Assembly: GCA_031296305.1 (NCBI GenBank)
Contig: JARLFZ010000001.1
Span: forward strand, 92,304-156,303
Direction: 5' to 3'
DNA from: Occallatibacter sp.
GTDB taxonomy: Bacteria > Acidobacteriota > Terriglobia > Terriglobales > Acidobacteriaceae
Length of the DNA: 64,000 nt
Numbering within the stretch: position 1 is the first letter of the stretch; every line of letters starts with the position of its first letter. Under the pieces are notes generated by a model. The model was not told the origin of the DNA. It made no database searches and saw nothing but the letters and a program-made list of their open reading frames with translations. Positions 35,478 through 43,339 of the stretch are shown here, piece by piece. A program made the position numbers and the translations under genes.

Positions 35478-35541
35478 GAGGCCCGGGCCTGAAGGCCGCC
35501 CATTGAACTACTCGATTCAGGGGTCTGAAGGCCCCTGATCC
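35478..35541. repeat. GGCC-type hairpin repeats
   Basis: GAGGCCCGGGCCTGAAGGCC and AGGGGTCTGAAGGCCCCT each fold on themselves and share the TGAAGGCC core. They look like another degenerate intergenic hairpin family; only this pair is seen in the window. Confidence 0.4.
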
Positions 35542-35747
35542 CTCCGCCTTGCGTACGCAATCGCTCATCCCGGCACTCTTGACACGAGCAAAGGTCACCG
35601 CATGACGACTTGCGGTACCAATCTCATGCCGACGAGTGCGTTCGCGATTATGCGCAATTCGGCAATGTGTTCATAGGTCGAAGCAACAGTCCAGAATTGG
35701 GCGTATAACGTCCGGCAGTCGACACGCGTTGGGTCTATTCTTTGAAT

Positions 35748-36326
35748 GTGGCTCGCACCAAGCAATTCGATCCGGAGGTGGCGCTGGAAGCTGCGATGAA
35801 AGTTTTCTGGCGCCTCGGATACGAACGCACGTCGCTGGAAATCCTGTTACGCGAGATGAGAATCTCAAAACAAAGCCTCTACGATACCTTTGGCGACAAA
35901 CGATCTCTTTATATCCGCGCTATGCACAGCTACAGAAAATCCGCTAACAACTCGTTACGGGCCGTGTTCGCCGACGAGAAGCCGGTTCGAGACGGCTTTG
36001 TGAAGATCTTCGATGCAATGATTCAGGAGAGCAAGGAACACCACCGGCAGGGATGCCTGCTGTTGAGCGCGAATCTGAGCCGCGATCTGAACGATCCGGA
36101 AATTACACGGTTTTTGCGTGCCAACCAGCGCGAGGTGGAACGCATCTTCGAAGACGCCCTAAGAAGGGCCAAGAGGCGCAAGGAGATTGCAAGGGACAAA
36201 AGCCCGGCCGCACTGGCTAAGTTCTTCGTTGCGACCATCCAGGGAATGCGCGCGCTGGCACGGTTGAATCATGACCGGAAAGAGCTCGAATTCATTTCTG
36301 CAATCGCCCTCGCATCGCTCGAATGA
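35748..36326 (+). CDS. TetR-family transcriptional regulator
   Basis: The start is GTG 35748 (VARTKQFDPEVALEAAMKVF, 192 residues), the standard beginning for this subfamily; a TTG two codons upstream is less likely. The helix-turn-helix is at residues 20-50 (YERTSLEILLREMRISKQSLYDTFGDKRSLY). The C-terminal domain has a GCLLLSANLSRDLNDPE segment resembling regulators that sense small reactive electrophiles or aromatic compounds. The probable target is the promoter of the hydrolase-cupin gene downstream, which carries a perfect inverted repeat at its transcription start. Confidence 0.9.
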   Translation: MARTKQFDPEVALEAAMKVFWRLGYERTSLEILLREMRISKQSLYDTFGDKRSLYIRAMHSYRKSANNSLRAVFADEKPVRDGFVKIFDAMIQESKEHHRQGCLLLSANLSRDLNDPEITRFLRANQREVERIFEDALRRAKRRKEIARDKSPAALAKFFVATIQGMRALARLNHDRKELEFISAIALASLE

Positions 36327-36369
36327 GGGCGGTCCCTTGACAGACAAAGCGCAGTGACATTTTCCACTG

Positions 36370-36413
36370 TTGACATTCCGGACCTCTCAGTCCATTATTC
36401 GCTTAATAGCGAA
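36370..36413 (+). promoter_or_regulatory. promoter with overlapping palindromic operator
   Basis: TTGACA (36370-36375) and CATTAT (36393-36398) are spaced by 17 bp. A perfect inverted repeat TTCGCT-TAAT-AGCGAA (36398-36413) begins in the -10 box and covers the start point, an ideal repressor position. It serves the hydrolase-cupin gene at 36467 and is the probable site of the adjacent TetR protein. Confidence 0.65.
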
Positions 36414-36466
36414 ATGGACGCGCTGGTCAGGTCGGTCCGGCGCGATCCTGATGCTGCGGAGAGCCT

Positions 36467-37816
36467 ATGTTCCGAGGCATTCTTTTCCCCATGCTCTCGG
36501 TTGTTGCAGTAGTGTGCAGCTACGCGCAACCGTCTCTTCCACCCAGCTTTCAGGCGAAGACCGTTCATGTAAGCGATGGAGTGGATATATTTGTGCGCTA
36601 TGGCGGCGCCGGGCCCGCAGTTCTTTTGCTTCATGGCTACGCCGAAAACAGCGATTCCTGGGCGCCACTGGCGCAGGACCTGATGAAGGACCACACCGTA
36701 ATTGTGCCTGACCTTCGCGGCATCGGGCGCTCATCGAAACCTGCGGGCGGTTACGACAAAAAAACGCAGGCCGGCGATATGCGTGCGGTAGTAATGGACC
36801 TCGGGTATGACAGAACTTTTGTGGTGGCCCACGACATTGGCAATATGGTGGCGTATGCCTACGCAGCAATCTACCCTGACAAAGTAGAGCGGCTGGTCGT
36901 GATGGACGCACCGATACCTGGTATCGGGCCTTGGAACGAGATTCTGCAAAGCGCAGGAGTCTGGCACTTCAACTTCCACGGTCCAGATGCGGAACGACTG
37001 GTTCAAGGCCGCGAGCGCATCTACTTCGACCGTATCTGGAACGACTTTACGGGCGATCCCGGCGAGCCGGACGATGCGACGCGAAATTTCTTCGCTGCAA
37101 CTTACGCGGTGCCGGGAGGTATGCGCAGCGGCTTCGCGCAATTTGCAGCATTTGGGCAGGACGCTGCGGACAACAAACATTTCGCGCAGGTGAAGCTCGC
37201 GATGCCAGTGCTCGCGGTAGGCGGAGAGAAGTCATTCGGATCTCTTCAAGCTGTGATCATGCGCGAGTTGGCAACCAATGTTCGTGAGGCGGTGATTGCC
37301 GGCTCCGGTCATTGGCTGATGGAAGAGCGTCCGGTGGAAACGGTCGCGCTGATCCGCAGTTTTCTAGATGCCTCGCCGCAGGAGAGGCTTGCTCCGGGAG
37401 AGTTCGAGTTTCCCGGCACGGGCAATCCGGGCACAGGCAGTTCCGGCGTCGCGGATATTCGCACCATCGTGCTGAAAGGCAATCCAGATGAGCCCGGCGT
37501 CTATACGATTATGCTTCGCGTTCCGGCCCACACGCGCATTGCGGCACACTCCCATCGCGACGACAGAGTGGCAACCGTGGTTTCAGGAACGTGGCATATC
37601 GGATATGGCGATCACTTCGACGAATCGAAGCTGAAGGCGCTGCCGCCGGGGAGCTTCTACACAGAGCCGCCAGGTCAAACGCATTTCGCCGAAACGGGGG
37701 ACGAGCCGGTTGAGGTCCAAATCACAGGTTATGGGCCATCGTCGACAGACTATGTAGATCCGAGCAACGATCCTCGCACTCGCGCGGTGCCGAAAACGGT
37801 TGCCGGATCGAACTGA
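36467..37816 (+). CDS. secreted epoxide-hydrolase-like alpha/beta hydrolase fused to a cupin
   Basis: The 449-residue protein has a signal peptide (FRGILFPMLSVVAVVCSYAQ), an alpha/beta hydrolase domain at about residues 28-305 and a cupin at about 325-440. The hydrolase has the oxyanion HGYAENSDSW, RGIGRSSKP, nucleophile elbow VVAHDIGNMVAYAYA with Asp rather than Ser (as in epoxide hydrolases and dehalogenases) and the catalytic His in GSGHWLMEERP. The cupin shows HTRIAAHSHRDDRVATVVSG and PPGSFYTEPPGQTHFAET, with metal-binding His. The linker PGTGNPGTGSSG joins them. The fusion suggests two steps on one substrate, or metal-dependent sensing. The upstream promoter carries an operator. Confidence 0.85.
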   Translation: MFRGILFPMLSVVAVVCSYAQPSLPPSFQAKTVHVSDGVDIFVRYGGAGPAVLLLHGYAENSDSWAPLAQDLMKDHTVIVPDLRGIGRSSKPAGGYDKKTQAGDMRAVVMDLGYDRTFVVAHDIGNMVAYAYAAIYPDKVERLVVMDAPIPGIGPWNEILQSAGVWHFNFHGPDAERLVQGRERIYFDRIWNDFTGDPGEPDDATRNFFAATYAVPGGMRSGFAQFAAFGQDAADNKHFAQVKLAMPVLAVGGEKSFGSLQAVIMRELATNVREAVIAGSGHWLMEERPVETVALIRSFLDASPQERLAPGEFEFPGTGNPGTGSSGVADIRTIVLKGNPDEPGVYTIMLRVPAHTRIAAHSHRDDRVATVVSGTWHIGYGDHFDESKLKALPPGSFYTEPPGQTHFAETGDEPVEVQITGYGPSSTDYVDPSNDPRTRAVPKTVAGSN

Positions 37817-37864
37817 AGAAGCGAAGAAGCCTGAGGCACTGACAAACTTTATCGAGGAGTCGTT

Positions 37865-38371
37865 ATGATTCTTGGCATTGATGCCGGCGTATTCACGGCC
37901 TTGCACGTGGCGCTCAGTTTGTGCGGTATCGGAGCGGGCATTGTGGTTCTGATTGGGTTTGCCGCGAACAAGCTATACGGCAAGGTCGTCTTCTTGTTCC
38001 TGGTTTCAACAGCGTTGGTTGATGCGACCGGATTTGCATTTCCCAACTCCCAAATTACGCCGGCTATTGTCGTAGGCGTTCTGTCGCTGATCTCACTTGC
38101 GATCGCAGGCACTGCGATCTACATGTTCCACTTGACGGGAAGATGGCGCACCACTTTTGTGATTGGCGCGATGGTGGCTCTCTATTTCAATGTATTTGTG
38201 CTGGTTGCGCAGATGTTTAAGCATGTGCCGGTTCTCACGCGATTGGATCCGAAGCAATCTGGGCCGCCATTCGGCATCGCAGAGCTGATTGTGCTGGCTG
38301 CATTCGTGTGGCTGACTGTTCTCGCCGTGAAAAGATTCACAGCGAAGCGGAGCATTTCGACTGCTGCGTAA
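37865..38371 (+). CDS. four-helix integral membrane protein
   Basis: The 168-residue protein has four hydrophobic segments (about residues 7-30, 38-60, 66-90 with TPAIVVGVLSLISLAIAG, and 96-118) and a fifth near 138-155, separated by short loops. GAGVFTALHVALSLCGIGAGI-type sequence resembles small DUF2306-like or DoxX-like proteins, but no assignment is firm. GAGGAG lies upstream of the ATG (tcgaggagtcgtt). It follows the hydrolase-cupin gene by 48 bp and is probably in the same transcript. Confidence 0.75.
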   Translation: MILGIDAGVFTALHVALSLCGIGAGIVVLIGFAANKLYGKVVFLFLVSTALVDATGFAFPNSQITPAIVVGVLSLISLAIAGTAIYMFHLTGRWRTTFVIGAMVALYFNVFVLVAQMFKHVPVLTRLDPKQSGPPFGIAELIVLAAFVWLTVLAVKRFTAKRSISTAA

Positions 38372-38520
38372 ACTGCTCTCCGTTCGGCTTACTGCTTCTC
38401 GCCACTGCAACCTCAAAGAGTCATGTGCTGGCGGGCGGCCTCGGTCTCGACGCGGCAAAAACCACGTTGCGGGCTGAGGGATTTTCTGTTCCCTGTCTTC
38501 CTGGTCCCTTGTTCCCTGCT

Positions 38521-38694
38521 CTACTGCAGGATCGGAATTCCCGCGATGCGCTGCTGCCACTCCGCCGGGCCGGTGACGTGCACGCTGGTTCCCTTGGCAT
38601 CGACGGCTACGGTGACGGGCATATCTTTGACGTCGAACTCATGGATGGCTTCCATGCCGAGGTCCCCGAAGGCCACGAGCCGCGAGCCGCGCAT
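38521..38694 (-). pseudogene. duplicate 3' end of a fumarase gene (57 codons)
   Basis: The minus strand reads MRGSRLVAFGDLGMEAIHEF and onward to AGIPILQ and a TAG stop, matching the last 57 codons of the intact fumarase gene at 40950-42476. I count 12 base differences in 174; ten are synonymous, one changes Tyr to His, and one is the first codon (Ile to Met) at the junction. Homology ends 6 bp from the stop of the glycosidase-like gene. Past the stop codon both copies continue into ACAGGGAACA-type phrase repeats. The synonymous bias shows both copies diverged while under selection as parts of whole genes, so this is a remnant of a second allele. Confidence 0.85.
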
Positions 38695-38700
38695 GGCGGG

Positions 38701-40914
38701 CTACTGTTTCACAACCACGGCGAGTTGATGCGGAGGGATCGTGAGCCGCACGGGTAAGGTTGCGGTGCGATCGGCGTGGAACGGCGTTGCAACTTGCACG
38801 TTCCCTGAAACTCCGTCGAGGCTTACGGACACCGTTTGCGGCGTGGTATCGAAATTGACCACCACGCACGCCTCTCCGCTCATGCCCGCCTGCAACGGCT
38901 TGAACACGGAATAACGGATATTGGCGCCGCCGTGAACGGTCGCGCCCATCGTATCGTTAAAGCGTCCCAGGAACAGCAGGTCCGCGTACTGCTTGCGAAT
39001 CCTGATCAACTCGCTCACGTAGCGCGCCAACGGACGTGTCAGCGGCTCGTCCACCGACGCGTTGTAGTGCCGTGCCGCCAGGTCCCACACAAACCCGTAG
39101 CGCATGCCGTTGTTCATCTGGTTGAAGTCACCCGGAGCCTCACCGAAGATGGTCGCGGTCCACTCCGGGAAGGTGTACTTCAATACCGGCGAGCCGATGT
39201 CGATGGCGCCCATGCGCATATACGAGACATCGACATACGGCATCGCTCGGTCACTCCACGTTTCGGCAGCCAGCGAGAAATCGGGAGTGATCGCGCGGGC
39301 CTTGGAAAGCAGCTCGTTGAATGTCTCAAGAATTCCCGGCACCATCGACTTGTCGGGAGAAACAGTAAGCTGCTTATTGAAATCGAGCGCGCTGGAGCCG
39401 GCCGACTTATCGATCTGGAAGCCCTCAGCCCCGTCGCGCACTAGTGCCATGTACTCGTCCATCTCAAATTTCCTGAACTCGGGATGCGACGGGCTCACCA
39501 GCGCCATCTTCGACGGCGTCAGGCCGCCGCGCGCACTCATCGTTCCGTAGCCCCACCCAAACATTTGCCAATCCGGCGCCCACCGGCCCTCCGTTACATA
39601 GTCCTTCAGCTTGTCCTTGAACAGCGGCGTCGCCGTATCCGCCACGTCCACATTGGTAAAGATCAGCGGATGAACGCCCAGGTCGCGAATTTCAGCCAGC
39701 GCGCTGCGAAACTCCTCCTCCGTTCCCAGCCGCGGATCGGGTGTGTACTGCGGGTATCCGCGATCGATCCCGCCGATATCCCAGCCCAGAATCTCGAAGG
39801 TCGTGATGCCGTATTTCTTGGCGTCGGCGGCCAGCCTGGGCAGATCGTTGAAGCGATACAGAACCACGTCTTCAGGATTCGAAATGATGATGGATTGCCA
39901 CGCATTCTCTTTGCGCAACCAATCCGGCGTACGACGCACCGTAAAGTGCTGGTCAAACCAGGCGCGATAAATTCCGCTGGCCTGGTGCCAATCGCCTTTG
40001 TGCACCTCCAGCGCCAACGGCCCCGCTTTGAACGTCCCCATCTTCAGATAGGGCATATTCACCCATCCCATCGACAGGCCCACCGGCTCTCCCGCCGGAA
40101 GCTCTGAAGGCCCAGGCCAGTTGTCCTTGATGTCGGAGCCCTTCGAATACGGCCGTAATTCCACCTGCAGAAGCATCAGGCGAGTATCGGGATCCTGGTT
40201 TGCGTAGTAATACCCCAGGCCCGCCTTCACGTTATAAATATCCATCCAACCCATCGGCATCGCCCCCGGATACGTAAACGACACCGCGTCGTAAGGTATG
40301 CCGAAATTGCCGCCGCCAAAGCCGGGACGAAATCGCGTAAACAGCACCGGCGAAAGATTGTTGTTGGCCCCGGGAATCATCGACTCCGTGTCCAGACGAT
40401 CGCCGATCCCCTTTTGTCCGCCGATGATTCCGTACATCACCTCCGCCAGCTCGCGGTCCGTGGGGTTCTCCACCTCGATCGAGAAATGAATCTGCCCGCC
40501 GGCGCCGGGAGTCTCGACAGCCTCGATCCGGTAGCGCACTTTGACGGGCAGGGTCTCGCGATCGTTATGGAGCGCGTCGTATGTGCACACGACCCCGCCG
40601 GGGATCGCGTCGATCTCATCGACCTTCTGATCGCGGCTGGTGAAGTAGTTGGCCTCGTAGCCCTTCTGCGGGATGAGAATACGAAAGTTCTCGCCGAGGC
40701 GGGGTTCGCCGATGACCTCGAGCTCGGGACTCTTCCAGCGCAGCCCAATCAAGTCGCAATTGGTTTCTGAAAGGCGAAGCGTCGCAATGGGAGTTTCAAT
40801 GGTGCGAATCTGCGCATGGTCAGGCGAAGGCTGCGCGGAGATTTGCCGTGCGCCCAGACCGCCGGCCGCGATCATCAGGCTTGCGAAGATAAGATGACTT
40901 CGTTGAGTGGACAC
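38701..40914 (-). CDS. secreted glycoside hydrolase-like protein (alpha-galactosidase clan, DUF6259-like)
   Basis: The start is GTG 40914 with AAGGGAG 6 nt upstream (737 residues). After a signal peptide (HLIFASLMIAAGGLGARQIS) comes an N-terminal beta-sandwich of about 330 residues (KVRYRIEAVETPGAGGQIHF, MGWMDIYNVKAGLGYYYANQD), then a TIM barrel from about 345 with TTFEILGWDIGGIDRGYPQY, PLIFTNVDVADT, GAEGFQIDKSAGSS (a possible catalytic Asp) and SLAAETWSDRAMPYVDV, and a C-terminal beta domain (VVNFDTTPQTVSVSLDG). I infer the fold from the pattern; the substrate is unknown. The gene lies between an intact fumarase gene and its partial duplicate. Confidence 0.75.
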   Translation of the reverse strand: MSTQRSHLIFASLMIAAGGLGARQISAQPSPDHAQIRTIETPIATLRLSETNCDLIGLRWKSPELEVIGEPRLGENFRILIPQKGYEANYFTSRDQKVDEIDAIPGGVVCTYDALHNDRETLPVKVRYRIEAVETPGAGGQIHFSIEVENPTDRELAEVMYGIIGGQKGIGDRLDTESMIPGANNNLSPVLFTRFRPGFGGGNFGIPYDAVSFTYPGAMPMGWMDIYNVKAGLGYYYANQDPDTRLMLLQVELRPYSKGSDIKDNWPGPSELPAGEPVGLSMGWVNMPYLKMGTFKAGPLALEVHKGDWHQASGIYRAWFDQHFTVRRTPDWLRKENAWQSIIISNPEDVVLYRFNDLPRLAADAKKYGITTFEILGWDIGGIDRGYPQYTPDPRLGTEEEFRSALAEIRDLGVHPLIFTNVDVADTATPLFKDKLKDYVTEGRWAPDWQMFGWGYGTMSARGGLTPSKMALVSPSHPEFRKFEMDEYMALVRDGAEGFQIDKSAGSSALDFNKQLTVSPDKSMVPGILETFNELLSKARAITPDFSLAAETWSDRAMPYVDVSYMRMGAIDIGSPVLKYTFPEWTATIFGEAPGDFNQMNNGMRYGFVWDLAARHYNASVDEPLTRPLARYVSELIRIRKQYADLLFLGRFNDTMGATVHGGANIRYSVFKPLQAGMSGEACVVVNFDTTPQTVSVSLDGVSGNVQVATPFHADRTATLPVRLTIPPHQLAVVVKQ

Positions 40915-40949
40915 GCCTACTCCCTTCTTGCTACTCCCTGTTCCCTGTC

Positions 40950-42476
40950 CTATTGCAGAATAGGAATCCCGGCAATCCGCTGCTGCCACTCCGCTGGGCC
41001 GGTGACGTGCACGCTGGTTCCCTTGGCATCGACGGCTACGGTGACGGGCATGTCTTTGACGTCGAACTCATAGATGGCTTCCATGCCGAGGTCCCCGAAG
41101 GCCACGAGGCGCGAGCCGCGAATCGCTTTCGAGACGAGATACGCCGCGCCGCCGACGGCCATCAGGTAGACGGCACTGTACTCACGGATCGCGTCGACGG
41201 CTTCAGGGCCGCGCTCAGCCTTGCCCACCATGCCGAGCAGGCCGGTTTCGGCGAGCATTTGACGCGTGAACTTATCCATGCGCGTGGCCGTGGTGGGTCC
41301 CGCGGGGCCGACTACTTCGTCGCGCACCGGATCGACCGGGCCGACGTAGTAGATGAAGCGGTTGCGGAAATCGACGGGAAGTTTTTCGCCGCGCTTGAGC
41401 ATGTCGGTGAGACGCTTGTGCGCGGCATCGCGGCCGGTGAGGAGCTTGCCGCTGAGCAGCAGAACTTCGCCCGGCTTCCAGGTTGCGGCTTCCTCGCGCG
41501 TCACCGTGTCGAGGTTTACGCGCCGCGCGCCGCTGACGTCGTGAGTGAGCTTGGGCCAGTTTTCAAGTGACGGCGGATCGAGAAACACCGGGCCGGAACC
41601 GTCGAGCACAAAGTGCGCGTGGCGCATGGCCGCACAGTTGGGGATCATGGCCACGGGGAGATTGGCCGCGTGGGTCGGATAGTCGAGCACCTTCACATCG
41701 AGAACCGTGGTCAAGCCGCCCAGTCCCTGCGCGCCGATGCCGAGGCGGTTCACCTTGTCGTAAAGCTCGAGGCGGAGTTTTTCGGCGGTGGTTTTCGCGC
41801 CGCGGGCGATGAGGTCCTGAATATCGATCGGGTCCATGAGCGATTGCTTGGCCAGCAGCATGGCCTTCTCTGAGGTCCCACCGATGCCGATGCCCAAGAT
41901 GCCTGGCGGACACCAGCCTGCGCCCATGGTGGGCACCGTCTTCAGCACCCAGTCCACGATCGAGTCGGAGGGGTTGAGCATGGTGAACTTCGACTTGGCC
42001 TCCGAGCCTCCGCCCTTGGCCGCGACCGTGACTTCGACCGTTGCGCCGCGCACCAGATCGACGGTGACGACGGCGGGCGTGTTGTCGCGGGTGTTGGTGC
42101 GCGCGCCCGCAGGGTCGGCGAGAACGCTGGCGCGTAATTTATTGTCGGGATCGAGATAGGCGCGGCGCACGCCCTCATCGACCATCTGCTGCAGGTCCTT
42201 AGGTTCTTCGCCGGGGCCGGGTTCGAAGTGGACGTCCATGCCGAGCTTGACGAAGGCGTTCACGATGCCCGTGTCCTGACAGATGGGCCGATGGCCCTCG
42301 GCGCACATGCGACTGTTGATGAGGATCTGGGCGATGGCATCGCGGGCGGCGGGCGACTGCTCGCGCGCGTAGGCCTCGGTGAGCGAGGTGATGTAATCCA
42401 CCGGGTGGTAGTAGCTGATGTACTGCAACGCGCCCGCGACGCTCGAGATGAAATCTTCCTGCCGGATGACGGTCAT
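40950..42476 (-). CDS. fum: class I fumarate hydratase (iron-sulfur)
   Basis: This oxygen-sensitive [4Fe-4S] enzyme interconverts fumarate and malate in the TCA cycle. The 508-residue single-chain form carries the alpha part (residues about 1-290) with cluster Cys in HRPICQDTGI (near 66), AGWCPPGILGIGIGGTSEKAM (near 190) and IPNCAAMRHAHF (near 283), and the beta part (about 300-508) with GKLLTGRDAAHKRL, DFRNRFIYYVGPVDPV and GPAGPTTATRMDKFTRQML. The tail, GPAEWQQRIAGIPILQ, is duplicated at 38521-38694. Phrase repeats follow the stop and supply the ribosome-binding site of the next gene. Confidence 0.95.
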   Translation of the reverse strand: MTVIRQEDFISSVAGALQYISYYHPVDYITSLTEAYAREQSPAARDAIAQILINSRMCAEGHRPICQDTGIVNAFVKLGMDVHFEPGPGEEPKDLQQMVDEGVRRAYLDPDNKLRASVLADPAGARTNTRDNTPAVVTVDLVRGATVEVTVAAKGGGSEAKSKFTMLNPSDSIVDWVLKTVPTMGAGWCPPGILGIGIGGTSEKAMLLAKQSLMDPIDIQDLIARGAKTTAEKLRLELYDKVNRLGIGAQGLGGLTTVLDVKVLDYPTHAANLPVAMIPNCAAMRHAHFVLDGSGPVFLDPPSLENWPKLTHDVSGARRVNLDTVTREEAATWKPGEVLLLSGKLLTGRDAAHKRLTDMLKRGEKLPVDFRNRFIYYVGPVDPVRDEVVGPAGPTTATRMDKFTRQMLAETGLLGMVGKAERGPEAVDAIREYSAVYLMAVGGAAYLVSKAIRGSRLVAFGDLGMEAIYEFDVKDMPVTVAVDAKGTSVHVTGPAEWQQRIAGIPILQ

Positions 42477-42567
42477 TTCAGAGATGCCCTCGCGTTCAAG
42501 ATTACTGGACGGAAGGCTCTGGTGTCCCGGTGCGCGAAGGGATGGAAGGAGGTCAGGGGTCAGGGGA

Positions 42568-42626
42568 GAGTGCGAATGTGGGTGTGGGTGGGTCGGTCTC
42601 GCGCACTCACACTCACACTCGCACTC
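42568..42626. repeat. long imperfect hairpin of GTG/CAC phrases
   Basis: A 23-nt arm (42568-42590, GAGTGCGAATGTGGGTGTGG and on) pairs with 42604-42626 (CACTCACACTCACACTCGCA and on); three positions are G-U or mismatched, and the loop is 13 nt. It starts 10 bp beyond the stop of the gene at 42637, so it probably ends or protects that transcript. Confidence 0.7.
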
Positions 42627-42636
42627 GTGACCGGGT

Positions 42637-43152
42637 TCAGGCGCGCGTCTCTCGCCGCGTCTCGGTGGGCGCGCTTAACTGCTGGCGCAGGCTGCCGGCC
42701 AGGTCCGCCACCGTGCGCAGGCGGTCGGCCACGGCAGCGGGCACTCCGCCCCCGCTCAGGGCCAGTTGCGAGTGCAGCAAGAGGCCAGCGACCGTGGTTT
42801 TCAACTCGGTCTCAATCGCCGCCGCGGCGGCCCGGCGGGCCAGCGTTTGCTCGCGCTCGCGGCGGTGCAACGCGGCGCGGATCTCGCGGATCAGCCGCGC
42901 CGCTCCCGCGATGGCGAAGTTGATTTGCATGGGAATGGCCAGGCCGGCGCTTTCGCAGATCTTTTCCGCCGCCGCCGGATCGCACTCGGCCAGGGATTCA
43001 TCGATCACCAGGGCTGAAAACTCGCGACGCCGCAACGCGGCCAGCGCGGCTCTGCGCCCTTCCGCCACCTCGACATCCATGCCCAGTTGCGCACCCACCA
43101 CGGCGGCGCAGTTGCGCGCGCCTTCGATTCCAGTCACCATCAGAATGCTCAT
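42637..43152 (-). CDS. degenerate receiver-like protein with a kinase-type helical tail
   Basis: The 171-residue protein begins MSILMVTGIEGARNCAAVVG, shaped like a receiver domain but without the acidic pair after strand 1; the acceptor position may be the Asp in FSALVIDESLAECDP near residue 50. After residue 95 a charged helix (HRREREQTLARRAAAAAIET) leads to ELKTTVAGLLLHSQLALSGG, which resembles a kinase dimerisation helix without a convincing phospho-His. It lies downstream of an NtrC-type regulator and a histidine kinase on the same strand. A role as accessory or decoy partner in that pathway is inference. Confidence 0.6.
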   Translation of the reverse strand: MSILMVTGIEGARNCAAVVGAQLGMDVEVAEGRRAALAALRRREFSALVIDESLAECDPAAAEKICESAGLAIPMQINFAIAGAARLIREIRAALHRREREQTLARRAAAAAIETELKTTVAGLLLHSQLALSGGGVPAAVADRLRTVADLAGSLRQQLSAPTETRRETRA

Positions 43153-43200
43153 TGTCAGCTCCCCGATTTCAAAAGTCAGTTGTCAGTGATTAGTGGTTGG

Positions 43201-43336
43201 CTTTCAGCTGTCAGCTATCAGCTATCAGTTTTTAGCTCTTAGCCGGTCCGTTACCGATGCCAAGTGCTGATGCTTGGCGAAGAGTGCGCGGCAGCACGAA
43301 ACAAGCTGAGAGCTGAAAGCTAAGAGCTGATAGCTG
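43201..43336. repeat. mirrored AGCT-phrase repeat behind the ntrC-like gene
   Basis: The left arm (43201-43244) repeats CAGCTATCAG/TTTAGCTCTTAG; the right arm (43305-43336) repeats AGAGCTGAAAGCTAAGAGCT in complement. Together they can fold into a long imperfect hairpin. The right arm starts 4 bp after the stop at 43340. The design is that of the other 3'-end phrase repeats, with different words. Confidence 0.75.
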
Positions 43337-43339
43337 CCC

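Larger units (their letters stand above)
35228..35747. other. divergent regulatory region, cytochrome gene / tetR
   Basis: It contains the palindrome at 35282-35295, a GATACT box for the cytochrome gene (35258-35253), a hairpin-rich stretch at 35478-35541, and a TATTCT box at 35736-35741 exactly 6 nt before the GTG of the tetR-like gene. No ORF is supported. Confidence 0.55.
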
